Under the pieces are notes generated by a model, which was not told the origin of the DNA, did not search any database, and saw nothing but the letters and a program-made list of their open reading frames with translations. This document shows, in pieces, positions 26,535 through 34,752 of a DNA stretch of 64,000 nt (the stretch's first letter is position 1; the number at the start of each line of letters is the position of its first letter). This stretch comes from Candidatus Scatomonas pullistercoris (GTDB lineage Bacteria > Bacillota > Clostridia > Lachnospirales > Lachnospiraceae), in assembly GCA_018713515.1 (NCBI GenBank), contig DVOO01000009.1, positions 62,001 through 126,000 of the forward strand, read 5' to 3'. The position numbers and the translations under genes are program-made.

Positions 26535-26590
26535 TTGACCGTTGGTCGAAAAAATGGTACTGTAACTGTAAAGAAAGTTGACCAACGGTC
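26535..26590 (+). promoter_or_regulatory. Promoter with two TetR-type operators for the 26632-31116 operon
   Basis: The promoter is TTGACC (26535-26540) and TACTGT (26558-26563) with a 17-base spacer. GACCGTTGGTC (26537-26547) covers the -35 box, and its exact reverse complement GACCAACGGTC (26580-26590) lies just after the predicted start. Centres are 43 bp apart, about four helical turns, and both are followed by GAAAAAA/GAAAAAA-like text, consistent with repression by two TetR dimers. Confidence 0.8.
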
Positions 26591-26631
26591 GAAAAAAGTA
26601 AAAAGCAAGAGGATTCAAGGAGGAACGAGCA

Positions 26632-26961
26632 ATGACATATGCAGAACTGTTTTCGGAAATAAAGGGGATGCTGGCGGACGCGGATGTCAGCCATGTAGAG
26701 GAGCATCTGGCCTACCAGTTCAATATTACCGGAGAGGGCGAAGGCATCTTTTACGCGGAGATTAAGGAGGGCAAGCTGTACGTGGAACCCTATGAATATT
26801 TTGACCGGGATGTAATCTTTACCTGCTCGGCGGATACTCTCCTGAAGATTATGGCAGGCAAAAAGGATCCTGTTCTGGCTTTTACCCTGGGACAGCTGAA
26901 GGTGGAGGGCAGTATTGAAAAAGCTTTGAAACTGAAAGAACTTGTAAAAGACAGGAAGTAA
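26632..26961 (+). CDS. SCP2 sterol-binding domain protein
   Basis: This 109-residue protein consists of one SCP2 (sterol carrier protein 2) domain, a fold with a hydrophobic cavity that binds lipids or acyl chains. The family text YEYFDRDVIFTCSADTLLKIM and the G-x-L-K-V-E-G-S-I-E-K-A region near residue 92 are clear. There is no signal peptide. As first gene of the TetR-controlled operon, upstream of a condensation enzyme, ACP and ligase, it may carry a fatty acyl substrate or product; that is inference. AAGGAGG precedes the ATG. Confidence 0.88.
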   Translation: MTYAELFSEIKGMLADADVSHVEEHLAYQFNITGEGEGIFYAEIKEGKLYVEPYEYFDRDVIFTCSADTLLKIMAGKKDPVLAFTLGQLKVEGSIEKALKLKELVKDRK

Positions 26962-26968
26962 TGCGGAA

Positions 26969-27913
26969 ATGGGAAAAGTTCTGACAGGAGCAGTCATTCT
27001 GGCTGCTGCTGCGGCCGCCGCGGTCGCAGGAATTACTGCGTATTTTTATAAAAGAACCATGAAGCGTTCCCGGGCCAGGACGGAGCGAACCATGAAAATG
27101 TCCGGTACGGACTGGACACAGTATATGCCCATGATGAGGGAGAGGAGAGCCTGGATGGAAGCGCAGCCCCATGAGGATGTGTGGCTCCGGTCGAAGGATG
27201 GACTGAAGCTCCATGGCACCTATTTTCCCGGAGAGGAGGGGAAAAAAGCGGTTATCTGTTTTCACGGCTATACCAGCCGGGGGATGGACGACTATGTGGG
27301 GCTGTCCGCTTACTATCTGAAGCATGGATTCCGGATGCTGCTGGTGGATGAAAGAGCGCATGGGGACAGCGAGGGAGAATATATCGGCTTTGGCTGTCTG
27401 GACCGGTTTGACGGCATGCAGTGGGTGCGCTGGATGATTGGAAAAGCCGGCAGGGATGCGGAGATCCTGCTCCACGGAACTTCCATGGGGGCGTCGACAG
27501 TCCTGATGATGACGGGACTTTTGCTTCCCGGACAGGTGAAGGGTGTGGTTTCGGACTGTGCCTTCACATCGCCCAGGGAGGTATTCACCCATGTGCTCCA
27601 CTCCATGTACCATATGCCGGCATTTCCGCTGATTCCCCTGGCCGACCGGATCAACCGGAAAAAGGCGGGGTACGGGCTGGATACCTGCAATGCCGCCAGA
27701 GAAGTGCGCAGGGCGAAGATTCCGGCGCTTCTGATCCATGGGGACCGGGATACCTTTGTCCCCTGCGGCATGTGCGATGTTATTTATGAAAACTACGCGG
27801 GCCCCAAAACGAAAAAGATCTTTCATGGGGCCGGCCACGCGGAAAGCTATTATAAGGATCCGGCTGCCTATGAGCAGGCGCTGGATACATTTACGGAGGG
27901 AATAATAAAATGA
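26969..27913 (+). CDS. Membrane-anchored alpha/beta hydrolase
   Basis: This 314-residue protein has an N-terminal hydrophobic segment (about residues 5-27) followed by basic residues, so it is membrane anchored with the catalytic part probably in the cytoplasm or, if a signal, outside. The alpha/beta hydrolase triad is visible: nucleophile S172 in GTSMG, acid in HGDRDTFVP and histidine in GAGHAESY. The oxyanion text CFHGYTSRGMDD is present. Within this operon it could release product from the carrier or hydrolyse an acyl precursor. It overlaps the next gene by 4 bases. Confidence 0.87.
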   Translation: MGKVLTGAVILAAAAAAAVAGITAYFYKRTMKRSRARTERTMKMSGTDWTQYMPMMRERRAWMEAQPHEDVWLRSKDGLKLHGTYFPGEEGKKAVICFHGYTSRGMDDYVGLSAYYLKHGFRMLLVDERAHGDSEGEYIGFGCLDRFDGMQWVRWMIGKAGRDAEILLHGTSMGASTVLMMTGLLLPGQVKGVVSDCAFTSPREVFTHVLHSMYHMPAFPLIPLADRINRKKAGYGLDTCNAAREVRRAKIPALLIHGDRDTFVPCGMCDVIYENYAGPKTKKIFHGAGHAESYYKDPAAYEQALDTFTEGIIK

Positions 27914-29316
27914 TGAAGACAAGAAAAGGGCACCCGGTCTATCCGCTGACAGTCGCTCAGAAGTTTCATTTGTTTTACCAGGCATTCTGTCCCAAAAAGG
28001 AGGTCCTGAATATCGGTACCAGCCTGACCATCGATACGGAGATTGACTGGGAGGTGCTCCGAGCGTCCATCTACAAGGCCTACGAGCGGAGCGAGGGTAT
28101 GAGGATCCGCTTTGCGAAGGACAAAGAGGGAAACTGCTACCAGTATATTGCGGATAAAGAGGAGCGGGAAATCGAATTTGTGGATTTCACCGGAAAGACA
28201 GAGGAAGAGGCCGCGGATACCATGCAGGAATGGACGAGGGTTCCCTTTAAATTTCAGGATTCTCCCATGAACCGGATCGTGATGATCCGCACGCCGGACG
28301 GCTACAACGGCGTATATTTTCTGGGGGATCATATGACGGTGGACGCTCAGTCCCTGATCTGCTTCCTGAAGGACATTATCGAGCTGTACTGTAATGCCAA
28401 ATACGAGGGTGTTCCCTATCCGAAGGATATGGCCTCCTATCTGGAGCAGCTGAAAAAGGATCTGGCCTATGAGGCTGGAAGCCGGGCCCAGCAGAGGGAC
28501 CGGGAGTATTTCCATAAGCTGATTGAAGAATCGGAGCCCATCTATAACGGCATTTACGGCCGGCAGGGACTGGAGTTCACAAGACAGAAGCTGCAGGATC
28601 CGACTCTCCGCGCGGCCTGGAATACCTCGGACTCCGTAGATTCCGCTCTGGACATTTTTCATCTGGAAGCAGAGCCTACCAGCCGTCTGATGGCTTTCTG
28701 CGAAAAATACCATGTGTCCATGGTGTGCCTGCTGCTGATGGGCATCCGCACCTATTTCCAGAAGATGAATGGCTTCGACGATGTAAGCATCAACACAGCC
28801 ATCGCACGGCGCGCGACGCTCCTGGAGAAGAAGTCCGGAGGCACCCGGATCCATTCCTTCCCCTTCCGCACCATTATCCCGGAGTCAAAGACTTTCCTGG
28901 AAGGCATCTATGCGATCCGGGATAAGCAGAATGAAATGTTCCGCCACGCGAACTTTGACCCTGTGGAGTATTTTGCGTACCGCAGTAAGATTTATCCCCA
29001 GAAGGAGAAGGGGCTCACCTATGAGCCCATGTCCCTGACGTACCAGCCTCTGACCCTGAAGGAAAAAGGCCTGGATCAGCTGGGAGATATCCGCTACAAG
29101 ACCCGCTGGTATCCCAACGGAGCCACCACCCAGGCCATGTATCTGACCGTTATGCACCGGCCCGATGACAACGGCATGGATTTTAACTTCGAGCACCAGG
29201 TAAAAGCCGTTTCCAAAAAGGATCTGGAATATTTCTATTATTATCTCTGCCGGATCCTGTTCAAGGGCATTGAAAATCCCGATCTGACCATCGGCGATAT
29301 TATAAAACTGGTATAA
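27910..29316 (+). CDS. Free-standing condensation-domain (NRPS C-domain-like) protein
   Basis: This 468-residue protein belongs to the condensation/CoA-dependent acyltransferase superfamily, as used in nonribosomal peptide synthetases. The active site motif HHxxxDG appears as D140-H141-M-T-V-D145-A146: the catalytic second histidine and the aspartate are kept, the first histidine and glycine are replaced. The length covers both lobes of one C domain and nothing else. It would join an acyl or aminoacyl group from the ACP to a nucleophile such as an amine. The start overlaps the hydrolase stop. Confidence 0.85.
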   Translation: MMKTRKGHPVYPLTVAQKFHLFYQAFCPKKEVLNIGTSLTIDTEIDWEVLRASIYKAYERSEGMRIRFAKDKEGNCYQYIADKEEREIEFVDFTGKTEEEAADTMQEWTRVPFKFQDSPMNRIVMIRTPDGYNGVYFLGDHMTVDAQSLICFLKDIIELYCNAKYEGVPYPKDMASYLEQLKKDLAYEAGSRAQQRDREYFHKLIEESEPIYNGIYGRQGLEFTRQKLQDPTLRAAWNTSDSVDSALDIFHLEAEPTSRLMAFCEKYHVSMVCLLLMGIRTYFQKMNGFDDVSINTAIARRATLLEKKSGGTRIHSFPFRTIIPESKTFLEGIYAIRDKQNEMFRHANFDPVEYFAYRSKIYPQKEKGLTYEPMSLTYQPLTLKEKGLDQLGDIRYKTRWYPNGATTQAMYLTVMHRPDDNGMDFNFEHQVKAVSKKDLEYFYYYLCRILFKGIENPDLTIGDIIKLV

Positions 29317-29365
29317 ACAGTGTTTAGAAATCACGCAGTCCTATCTGCGCACAGGAGGAGCAAAG

Positions 29366-29593
29366 ATGTTTGATAAATTAGTGAAGATTATCTGTAATTA
29401 TGTGGAAGTGGAGCCGGAGAATATTCATCCGGAATCCAGATTCGTGGAGGATCTGGGATTTACCTCCTTTGATTTTATGAGTATGCTGGGTGAGATTGAG
29501 GACGAATGGGACGTTGAGATCGATCAGGATAAGGCCGTAAATATCCGCACGGTGGGCGAGGCTGTGGATTATCTGCAGACCCTGGCTGACTGA
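29366..29593 (+). CDS. Acyl carrier / peptidyl carrier protein
   Basis: This 75-residue acyl carrier protein carries substrates as thioesters on a phosphopantetheine arm. The attachment serine is S34 in DLGFTSFDFM, a variant of the usual DSL motif. It is acidic, as carriers are. It is separate from the fatty-acid synthesis genes and sits between a condensation protein and a ligase, so it is probably dedicated to this pathway. A phosphopantetheinyl transferase is not encoded here and must come from elsewhere. GGAGG precedes the ATG. Confidence 0.92.
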   Translation: MFDKLVKIICNYVEVEPENIHPESRFVEDLGFTSFDFMSMLGEIEDEWDVEIDQDKAVNIRTVGEAVDYLQTLAD

Positions 29594-29610
29594 CAGAAAA
29601 GGGGGAAATT

Positions 29611-31116
29611 ATGGTCTGCAGCACAATTCGAGATATTCTGACCGGCACGGAGGCCAGGTATGGAGACCAGGACGCCGTCCGGTATAAGGTGGAAAAAAAT
29701 GAAACCGCATCGAAGACCTACTCGGAGCTGAAAAGGGACAGTGAAAGTTTCTCCTGTGCTCTTCGGGAGCTGGGGGAGCAGGGAAGCCATATTGCCATTA
29801 TTGGCAGAACTTCTTATGAATGGCTGCTTTCCTATTTCGGAATTGTGGACGGAGGAAGTGTGGCTGTTCCGCTGGATGCGTCCCTTCCGGCTGCCGATCT
29901 CTGCGAGCTCCTGGACCGGGCGGATGTAACCGCTCTGGTCTTTGATGAGGTGCGCAGGGATGTGGCTGAGATGGCAGGGGAGAGATGTCCGAAGCTGAAG
30001 CACCGGATCTCCATGAAGGCTGACGGAGAGAAAGAGATTCTTTCTCTCCCGGAGCTGCTGGAACAATACGGGGGAGCCTTTGACTGCAGGCCGGAGCCGG
30101 ATCAGCTTTGCACCATCCTCTTTACCTCCGGTACCACCGGAAAAAGCAAGGGCGTTATGCTGACTCACCGCAACCTGGCTGAAAATGCCACCTGCCTTGA
30201 CATGAAGATCCCGGAGCGCACGGTAATTTTGTCGGTGCTGCCCATCCACCACGCCTACTGCCTCAGCATGGATATTCTGAAGGCCATGTCTCTGGGCAGC
30301 GTGATCTGCATCAATGATTCACTCATGCGGGTGGTAAAAAATATCAAACTTTTTAAGCCGGAGATGATCCTGATGGTTCCGCTGATGATCGAAACCATCG
30401 CCAAAAAGCTGCAGGAGTCTGCTCTGCTCCCGGCCGCCCTGGTAAAAAGCCAGGTGTTTGGAAAACAGTTTCACACCATCTGCAGCGGCGGCGCGTATCT
30501 GGATCCCTCCTACATTGATCTGTTTCAGAAGTACGGAATCACCATTCTGCAGGGATACGGCATGACGGAGTGTTCGCCGGTAATCAGTACTACGGTCAGC
30601 TGGAATATACGGAAGGATGCCGTGGGACAGCTGCTTCCCAACTGCGAGGCCAGGACCGTGGAGGGAGAGCTCTGGGTACGGGGCAGCAGCGTGATGCAGG
30701 GATATTACAAAATGCCGGAGGAGACAGAGGAGGCCCTGGAGGACGGCTGGCTTAAGACCGGGGATCTGGGGTATGTGGACGGGGAAGGCTTTGTCTACCT
30801 GACCGGCCGGAAAAAGAACCTGATCATTACCAAAAACGGGGAAAATGTTTCCCCGGAGGAGCTGGAAAACCGGCTGAGCCAGAATCGTCTCGTGAAAGAA
30901 ATCCTGGTGAGAGAAGCAGAGGGAGTGATTGAGGCGGAGATCTATCCGGATCAGGACTACATAAAGAAAAAGAGGATCCGGGATGTGCGGGAAGCCCTGC
31001 AGAAGGCCATTGATGATTACAATGCGGAAGCGCCGCTGTACAAGCGGATCTACCGACTGAAGATAAGAGATACGGAATTTGAGAAAACAACATCCAAGAA
31101 AATAAAAAGATTCTGA
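29611..31116 (+). CDS. AMP-dependent acyl/aminoacyl ligase
   Basis: This 501-residue adenylate-forming enzyme activates a carboxylic acid with ATP and would load it onto the ACP encoded just upstream. The phosphate-binding loop LFTSGTTGKSKGVMLTH is near residue 167, followed by GYGMTECSP, the hinge region GDLGYVDGEGFVYLTGRKKNLI and the C-terminal catalytic lysine region TTSKKIKRF. The fatty-acyl-type GEGFVYLTGR text suggests a fatty or aryl acid rather than a standard amino acid, but specificity cannot be read reliably. It is the last gene of the operon; no convincing terminator follows (see 31124). Confidence 0.9.
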   Translation: MVCSTIRDILTGTEARYGDQDAVRYKVEKNETASKTYSELKRDSESFSCALRELGEQGSHIAIIGRTSYEWLLSYFGIVDGGSVAVPLDASLPAADLCELLDRADVTALVFDEVRRDVAEMAGERCPKLKHRISMKADGEKEILSLPELLEQYGGAFDCRPEPDQLCTILFTSGTTGKSKGVMLTHRNLAENATCLDMKIPERTVILSVLPIHHAYCLSMDILKAMSLGSVICINDSLMRVVKNIKLFKPEMILMVPLMIETIAKKLQESALLPAALVKSQVFGKQFHTICSGGAYLDPSYIDLFQKYGITILQGYGMTECSPVISTTVSWNIRKDAVGQLLPNCEARTVEGELWVRGSSVMQGYYKMPEETEEALEDGWLKTGDLGYVDGEGFVYLTGRKKNLIITKNGENVSPEELENRLSQNRLVKEILVREAEGVIEAEIYPDQDYIKKKRIRDVREALQKAIDDYNAEAPLYKRIYRLKIRDTEFEKTTSKKIKRF

Positions 31117-31158
31117 CCGGCAGAGCCCGCGCGCAAAACGCGGGCTATCAGCGAATGC

Positions 31159-31653
31159 CTATTTATAGCTCAATTTTTCTGATAACGCCAGATACTCGTC
31201 GGCATTCCGGCTCAGATCCTCCTTCTCCTGTTCTGTCAAAGACCGCCGGATACGGGCGGGACTGCCCATCACCAGCGAACCGTCCGGAATCCGCGTTCCC
31301 TTTGTCACAAGGCTTCCGGCGGCAACCAGGCAGTTCTTTCCGATCACTGCTTTATCCAGCACAATGGCTCCCATGCCGATCAGACTCCCGTCACCCACGG
31401 TACAGCTGTGCAGCACCGCATTGTGGCCCACCGTCACCCGGTCTCCGATCACTGCGGGCATCTCCCGGCTCACATGTACCGTACAGTTTTCCTGAATATT
31501 GGTTTCACACCCGATGGTCACAGGCGCTTCATCCCCCCGGATTACGCTGCAGTACCAGACGCTGCTGCGCCTGCCGATGGTTACATCTCCCACAATTACT
31601 GCTTCCGCAGCGATCTTCGCCTCCGGATCAATATTGGGATTTCCGTAAATCAT
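31159..31653 (-). CDS. Gamma-class carbonic anhydrase-like protein
   Basis: This 164-residue left-handed beta-helix protein consists of hexapeptide repeats and belongs to the gamma carbonic anhydrase family (YrdA/PaaY-like). The histidines expected to bind metal are visible in CTVHVSREMPAVIGDRVTVGH and VLHSC (the H residues of TVH, VGH and LHS). It may interconvert carbon dioxide and bicarbonate, but many relatives lack proven activity. The ATG at 31653 follows GGAGGGGG; an in-frame upstream start adds 17 residues without support. It is convergent to the ligase operon. Confidence 0.88.
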   Translation of the reverse strand: MIYGNPNIDPEAKIAAEAVIVGDVTIGRRSSVWYCSVIRGDEAPVTIGCETNIQENCTVHVSREMPAVIGDRVTVGHNAVLHSCTVGDGSLIGMGAIVLDKAVIGKNCLVAAGSLVTKGTRIPDGSLVMGSPARIRRSLTEQEKEDLSRNADEYLALSEKLSYK

Positions 31654-31738
31654 ATGCCCCCTCCTTCCTTGAATACGCCAAAGCTTTGTCCTCCTGTCCG
31701 GCAAAAGTCTGGCTGCAGCCGGATTTTTCTTATTTTAT

Positions 31739-31861
31739 CACAGATTCCTCTCTGTGTAATCCCCGTATTTTCTATTCCGCCCTTTTCCGCCGAAGGAAAT
31801 ACGGGCAGCCGCTCCGTCCGCACTGTATGCTTGTTTTTGCGCGGCCGGAGCGGACTTTTTC
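31739..31861 (+). ncRNA. Candidate structured RNA ending in a terminator, upstream of dinB
   Basis: Three successive hairpins are seen: 31739-31744 with 31751-31756 (6 bp), 31762-31770 with 31797-31805 (9 bp) and 31810-31821 with 31841-31852 (12 bp, one mismatch) followed by GAC and six Ts. No plus-strand gene ends here, as the region is divergent between the carbonic anhydrase and dinB. It may be a small RNA, a leader, or the distal end of a long transcript from the ligase operon. Confidence 0.35.
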
Positions 31862-31880
31862 ATAGGAAATCTGTCGGTTC

Positions 31881-31891
31881 TGTGCTATACT
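31881..31891 (+). promoter_or_regulatory. Extended -10 promoter for dinB
   Basis: TGC directly before TATACT (31886-31891) gives an extended -10 element; no -35 box at normal spacing is visible. It lies 44 bases upstream of the dinB start. Confidence 0.5.
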
Positions 31892-31935
31892 GAAACAGGA
31901 TTTTGTATTAAAAACTGCCGGGAGAGGAGGGCTCC

Positions 31936-33195
31936 ATGAAGAAAGTTATTTTTCATATTGATGTGAACAGCGCCTACTTAAGCTGGTCTTCTCTGAAGGC
32001 CCTGGCGGAAGGGGAGAAAACGGACTACCGGACAGTTCCCTGCGTGGTGGGCGGAGATGAGAGTAAGCGCCACGGCGTAGTGCTGGCCAAGAGCCTTCCG
32101 GCCAAACAGTACGGGATCCGCACGGGGGAATCTCTCTTTGAGGCTCGCAGAAAATGTCCGGTGCTCACCATTCTGAAGCCGGATTTTACCACCTATGTAA
32201 AGATGAGCCGGGCCATGTTCCGGATTTTTGAAAAATATTCCCCGGACATTTATCAGTATTCCATTGATGAGGCCTTTCTGGACATGACAGGCATGGAGGA
32301 GCTTCTGGGGACTCCTGCAGAGGCGGCAGGGCGGCTGAAGGACGAAATCCGGGACAACCTGGGATTTACGGTGAATGTGGGGATTTCCTCTAATTACCTT
32401 CTGGCCAAGATGGCCTCGGACCTTGAAAAGCCGGATAAGATTCACACGCTGTTTCCCCATGAGATAAGGGAGAAAATGTGGCCGCTGCCGGTGGGAGAGC
32501 TGTTTTCCGTGGGCAGGAGCGCCGGGAAAAAGCTGGAAAAGCACGGGGTGAAGACCATCGGGGACCTGGCGGCCCTGGACCGGAGCCGTCTCGTATCGGA
32601 GATGGGCGTGCAGGGCGGCGTGATCTGGGATTATGCCAACGGAATCGAATCTTCCCCGCTGGTGCAGCGGGAAATTAAAGAAAAAAGCTACGGAAGCAGC
32701 ATTACGACTTCGGAGGATGTGGAGACCTGCGAAGCAGCCTGCCAGATGCTTCTGGGGCTCTGCGAGACGGTGGGAACCAGGCTGCGGCTGGATTCCATGA
32801 AAGTCAGCACCATCTCCGTCCAGGTGACGGACTATAATTTTAAAAAGCGCTCTCATCAGAAAAGCCTGGGGCACAGCACGGATGTGACGGCGGAAATCTA
32901 TGAGGCGGCCTGCGTTCTGATGCGGGAATTGTGGAACGGCACGCCGGTGCGGCTGATCGGGGTGTCCGGCGGAAAAGCGGCCGTGGAGGAGTACGAACAG
33001 CTTTCACTTTTCACAGACGAAAAAACGGAAAAGCAGAAGAAGCTGGACCGGGCCATGGACAGCCTGAAATCCAGGTTTGGGGACGATGCGGTGGTCCGGG
33101 CCAGCCTGCTGAAAAATTTCGGGCGTTCCGGAGGTATGGCCAGAGCGAAGATGAAACAGAAACTGGAGAACGACAGAGACGGGAGGCAGAAATGA
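31936..33195 (+). CDS. dinB: DNA polymerase IV (Y family)
   Basis: This 419-residue Y-family polymerase copies damaged DNA with low fidelity. It starts with FHIDVNSAYLSWS, has YSIDEAFLDMT with two catalytic acids, and a little-finger domain in the second half. A beta-clamp binding motif (QLSLF) lies near the C-terminus. No LexA-type operator was found by eye upstream. truA begins within its stop codon (ATGA overlap). GGGAGAGGAGG precedes the ATG. Confidence 0.95.
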   Translation: MKKVIFHIDVNSAYLSWSSLKALAEGEKTDYRTVPCVVGGDESKRHGVVLAKSLPAKQYGIRTGESLFEARRKCPVLTILKPDFTTYVKMSRAMFRIFEKYSPDIYQYSIDEAFLDMTGMEELLGTPAEAAGRLKDEIRDNLGFTVNVGISSNYLLAKMASDLEKPDKIHTLFPHEIREKMWPLPVGELFSVGRSAGKKLEKHGVKTIGDLAALDRSRLVSEMGVQGGVIWDYANGIESSPLVQREIKEKSYGSSITTSEDVETCEAACQMLLGLCETVGTRLRLDSMKVSTISVQVTDYNFKKRSHQKSLGHSTDVTAEIYEAACVLMRELWNGTPVRLIGVSGGKAAVEEYEQLSLFTDEKTEKQKKLDRAMDSLKSRFGDDAVVRASLLKNFGRSGGMARAKMKQKLENDRDGRQK

Positions 33196-33947
33196 ATTAC
33201 AGGATGACTCTGGCCTACGATGGAAGCCGGTATGACGGATGGCAGAAACAGGGTAATACAGAGAAAACGATTCAGGGAAAGCTGGAGGCGGTGCTGTCCA
33301 GGCTGGCGGGCTGTCCCGTGGAGGTAAACGGGGCGGGGAGAACGGACGCGGGCGTCCACGCCCTGGGCCAGACAGCCAGCTTCCGCATGAAAACGGAATG
33401 TTCCTGCCGGGAAATACAGGAATATGCAAACCGCTATCTGCCGGAGGACATTGCGGTGCTGTCCCTGGAGGAGGCGCCGGAACGGTTTCATGCCCGGCTG
33501 CATGCCGCAGGCAAGCGCTACCGGTATCAGCTGGCCTTTGGCAGCAGAAAGCCTGTTTTTGACCGGAAATACCTCTTCCGGCTGGAGGAAGCGCCGGATT
33601 TTGGGGCCATGCGGCAGGCGGCCCGGGAGCTGGAGGGAACCCATGATTTCCGTTCCTTCTGCTCTCTTCGGAAAATGAAAAAGTCTTCGGTGCGGACGAT
33701 CTTCCGCATCGGTATCCTGGAAGATTTTGAGAGGGAGAGGGCGGAACTGATTTTTGAGGGAAATGGATTTCTCTATCATATGGTGCGGATCCTGACCGGG
33801 ACCCTGCTGGAGGTGGGGGCCGGCCGGCGGAGTCCGGAAGAGATGCGGCGCATCCTGGAGGCGGAAGACAGAGGAGCGGCCGGATTTACGGCGCCGCCCC
33901 AGGGCCTGTTTTTAGAAAAAGTGTGGTACAGCGAGGAGGAACAATGA
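33192..33947 (+). CDS. truA: tRNA pseudouridine(38-40) synthase
   Basis: TruA isomerises uridines 38-40 of tRNA anticodon arms to pseudouridine. The 251-residue protein has the catalytic motif GAGRTDAGVHA with D52, and the family LAYDGSRYDGWQ start. I set the start at ATG 33192, preceded by GGGAGG and overlapping the dinB stop; a far longer in-frame opening inside dinB is not the start. It overlaps the next gene by 4 bases, giving a dinB-truA-HAD operon. Confidence 0.95.
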   Translation: MNYRMTLAYDGSRYDGWQKQGNTEKTIQGKLEAVLSRLAGCPVEVNGAGRTDAGVHALGQTASFRMKTECSCREIQEYANRYLPEDIAVLSLEEAPERFHARLHAAGKRYRYQLAFGSRKPVFDRKYLFRLEEAPDFGAMRQAARELEGTHDFRSFCSLRKMKKSSVRTIFRIGILEDFERERAELIFEGNGFLYHMVRILTGTLLEVGAGRRSPEEMRRILEAEDRGAAGFTAPPQGLFLEKVWYSEEEQ

Positions 33948-34585
33948 AAGACTGCAGAGGAATGATTTTTGACCTGGACGGAACGCTTCTGGACTCCATG
34001 GGTGTGTGGAGTCAGATAGATGTGGATTTTCTTGCCAAGAGAGGCATTGACCTGCCGGAGGACTATCAGCGGATGGTGACGCCCATGGGCGCCAGGCAGG
34101 CGGCGGATTATACCATTGAAAGGTTTCATCTGCCGGATACGCCGGAAATGCTCATGGAAGAATGGCTGAACATGGCCCATGAGGAATACAGCCGGAACAT
34201 ACCCCTGAAGCCCTATGCCTATGAATATGTGGAAAAGCTGTACCGGGAGGGAAAGAAGATGGCCATTGCCACTTCCTCGGACCGGTATCTGGTGATGCCG
34301 GCGCTTGAGCGTACCGGCCTGCTTCCCATGATGAGCGCCGTGGTCACCGCCGCGGAGGTCAGGCGGGGAAAGGGATATCCCGATATTTATGAGAAAGCGG
34401 CGGGGGAGCTTGGAATGGCGGCCGCGGAGTGCGCCGTATATGAGGATATAATCGAGGGAATCCGCGGGGCAAAGGCCGGCGGATTCCTGGCGGTGGGTGT
34501 CTACGAGAAACAAAATGCGGAGAATTACGACCTGATCCGCCGGGAAGCGGATGTGTATATTCACTCCTTCAGGGAGCTTCTGTAG
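33944..34585 (+). CDS. HAD-superfamily hydrolase (beta-phosphoglucomutase-like)
   Basis: This 213-residue protein is a HAD enzyme of the phosphatase/phosphomutase type. Motif I (FDLDGTLLDSMGVW) has both aspartates, motif II lies in AIATSSDR, and the C-terminal acidic motif is YEDIIEGIRGAKAGG. A cap domain lies between motif I and motif II. Substrate is unknown; the closest general class is PGMB/YniC-like sugar phosphate phosphatases. The ATG at 33944 follows GAGGAGGA; the gene overlaps truA and ends the operon. Confidence 0.9.
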   Translation: MKDCRGMIFDLDGTLLDSMGVWSQIDVDFLAKRGIDLPEDYQRMVTPMGARQAADYTIERFHLPDTPEMLMEEWLNMAHEEYSRNIPLKPYAYEYVEKLYREGKKMAIATSSDRYLVMPALERTGLLPMMSAVVTAAEVRRGKGYPDIYEKAAGELGMAAAECAVYEDIIEGIRGAKAGGFLAVGVYEKQNAENYDLIRREADVYIHSFRELL

Positions 34586-34641
34586 AAGAGACCGGTACCA
34601 GAAAAAAGGACAGGGCCAGCCGGAGAAGAATAAGGTTTTCA

Positions 34642-34670
34642 TTGCCGGACCAGGAGGGCTGTGATATAGT
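34642..34670 (+). promoter_or_regulatory. Promoter for the 48-residue protein and SdhB-like gene
   Basis: TTGCCG (34642-34647) and TATAGT (34665-34670) are 17 bases apart. The predicted start near 34677 puts the next terminator inside this leader. Confidence 0.6.
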
Positions 34671-34703
34671 AAAAACAGTCCCAGTAAATACTGATGATCA
34701 GAC

Positions 34704-34734
34704 AGAGCTGCTGTGTAGACGGCAGCTCTTTTTT
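34704..34734 (+). terminator. Terminator, possibly an attenuator, before the SdhB-like pair
   Basis: An 8-bp stem (34704-34711 with 34722-34729) is followed by six Ts. It can end the dinB-truA-HAD transcript; but it also lies 27 bases after the predicted start of the next transcript and so may attenuate it. Confidence 0.75.
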
Positions 34735-34752
34735 CTGAGGGGAGGCGTGAAA

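Noticed and set aside
31124-31146. Hairpin after the AMP ligase gene as its terminator
   Set aside because: The 8-bp stem is good but no T-tract follows, so I did not list it as a terminator.
31861-31935. LexA/SOS box upstream of dinB
   Set aside because: No GAAC-N4-GTTC type palindrome is visible near the extended -10.
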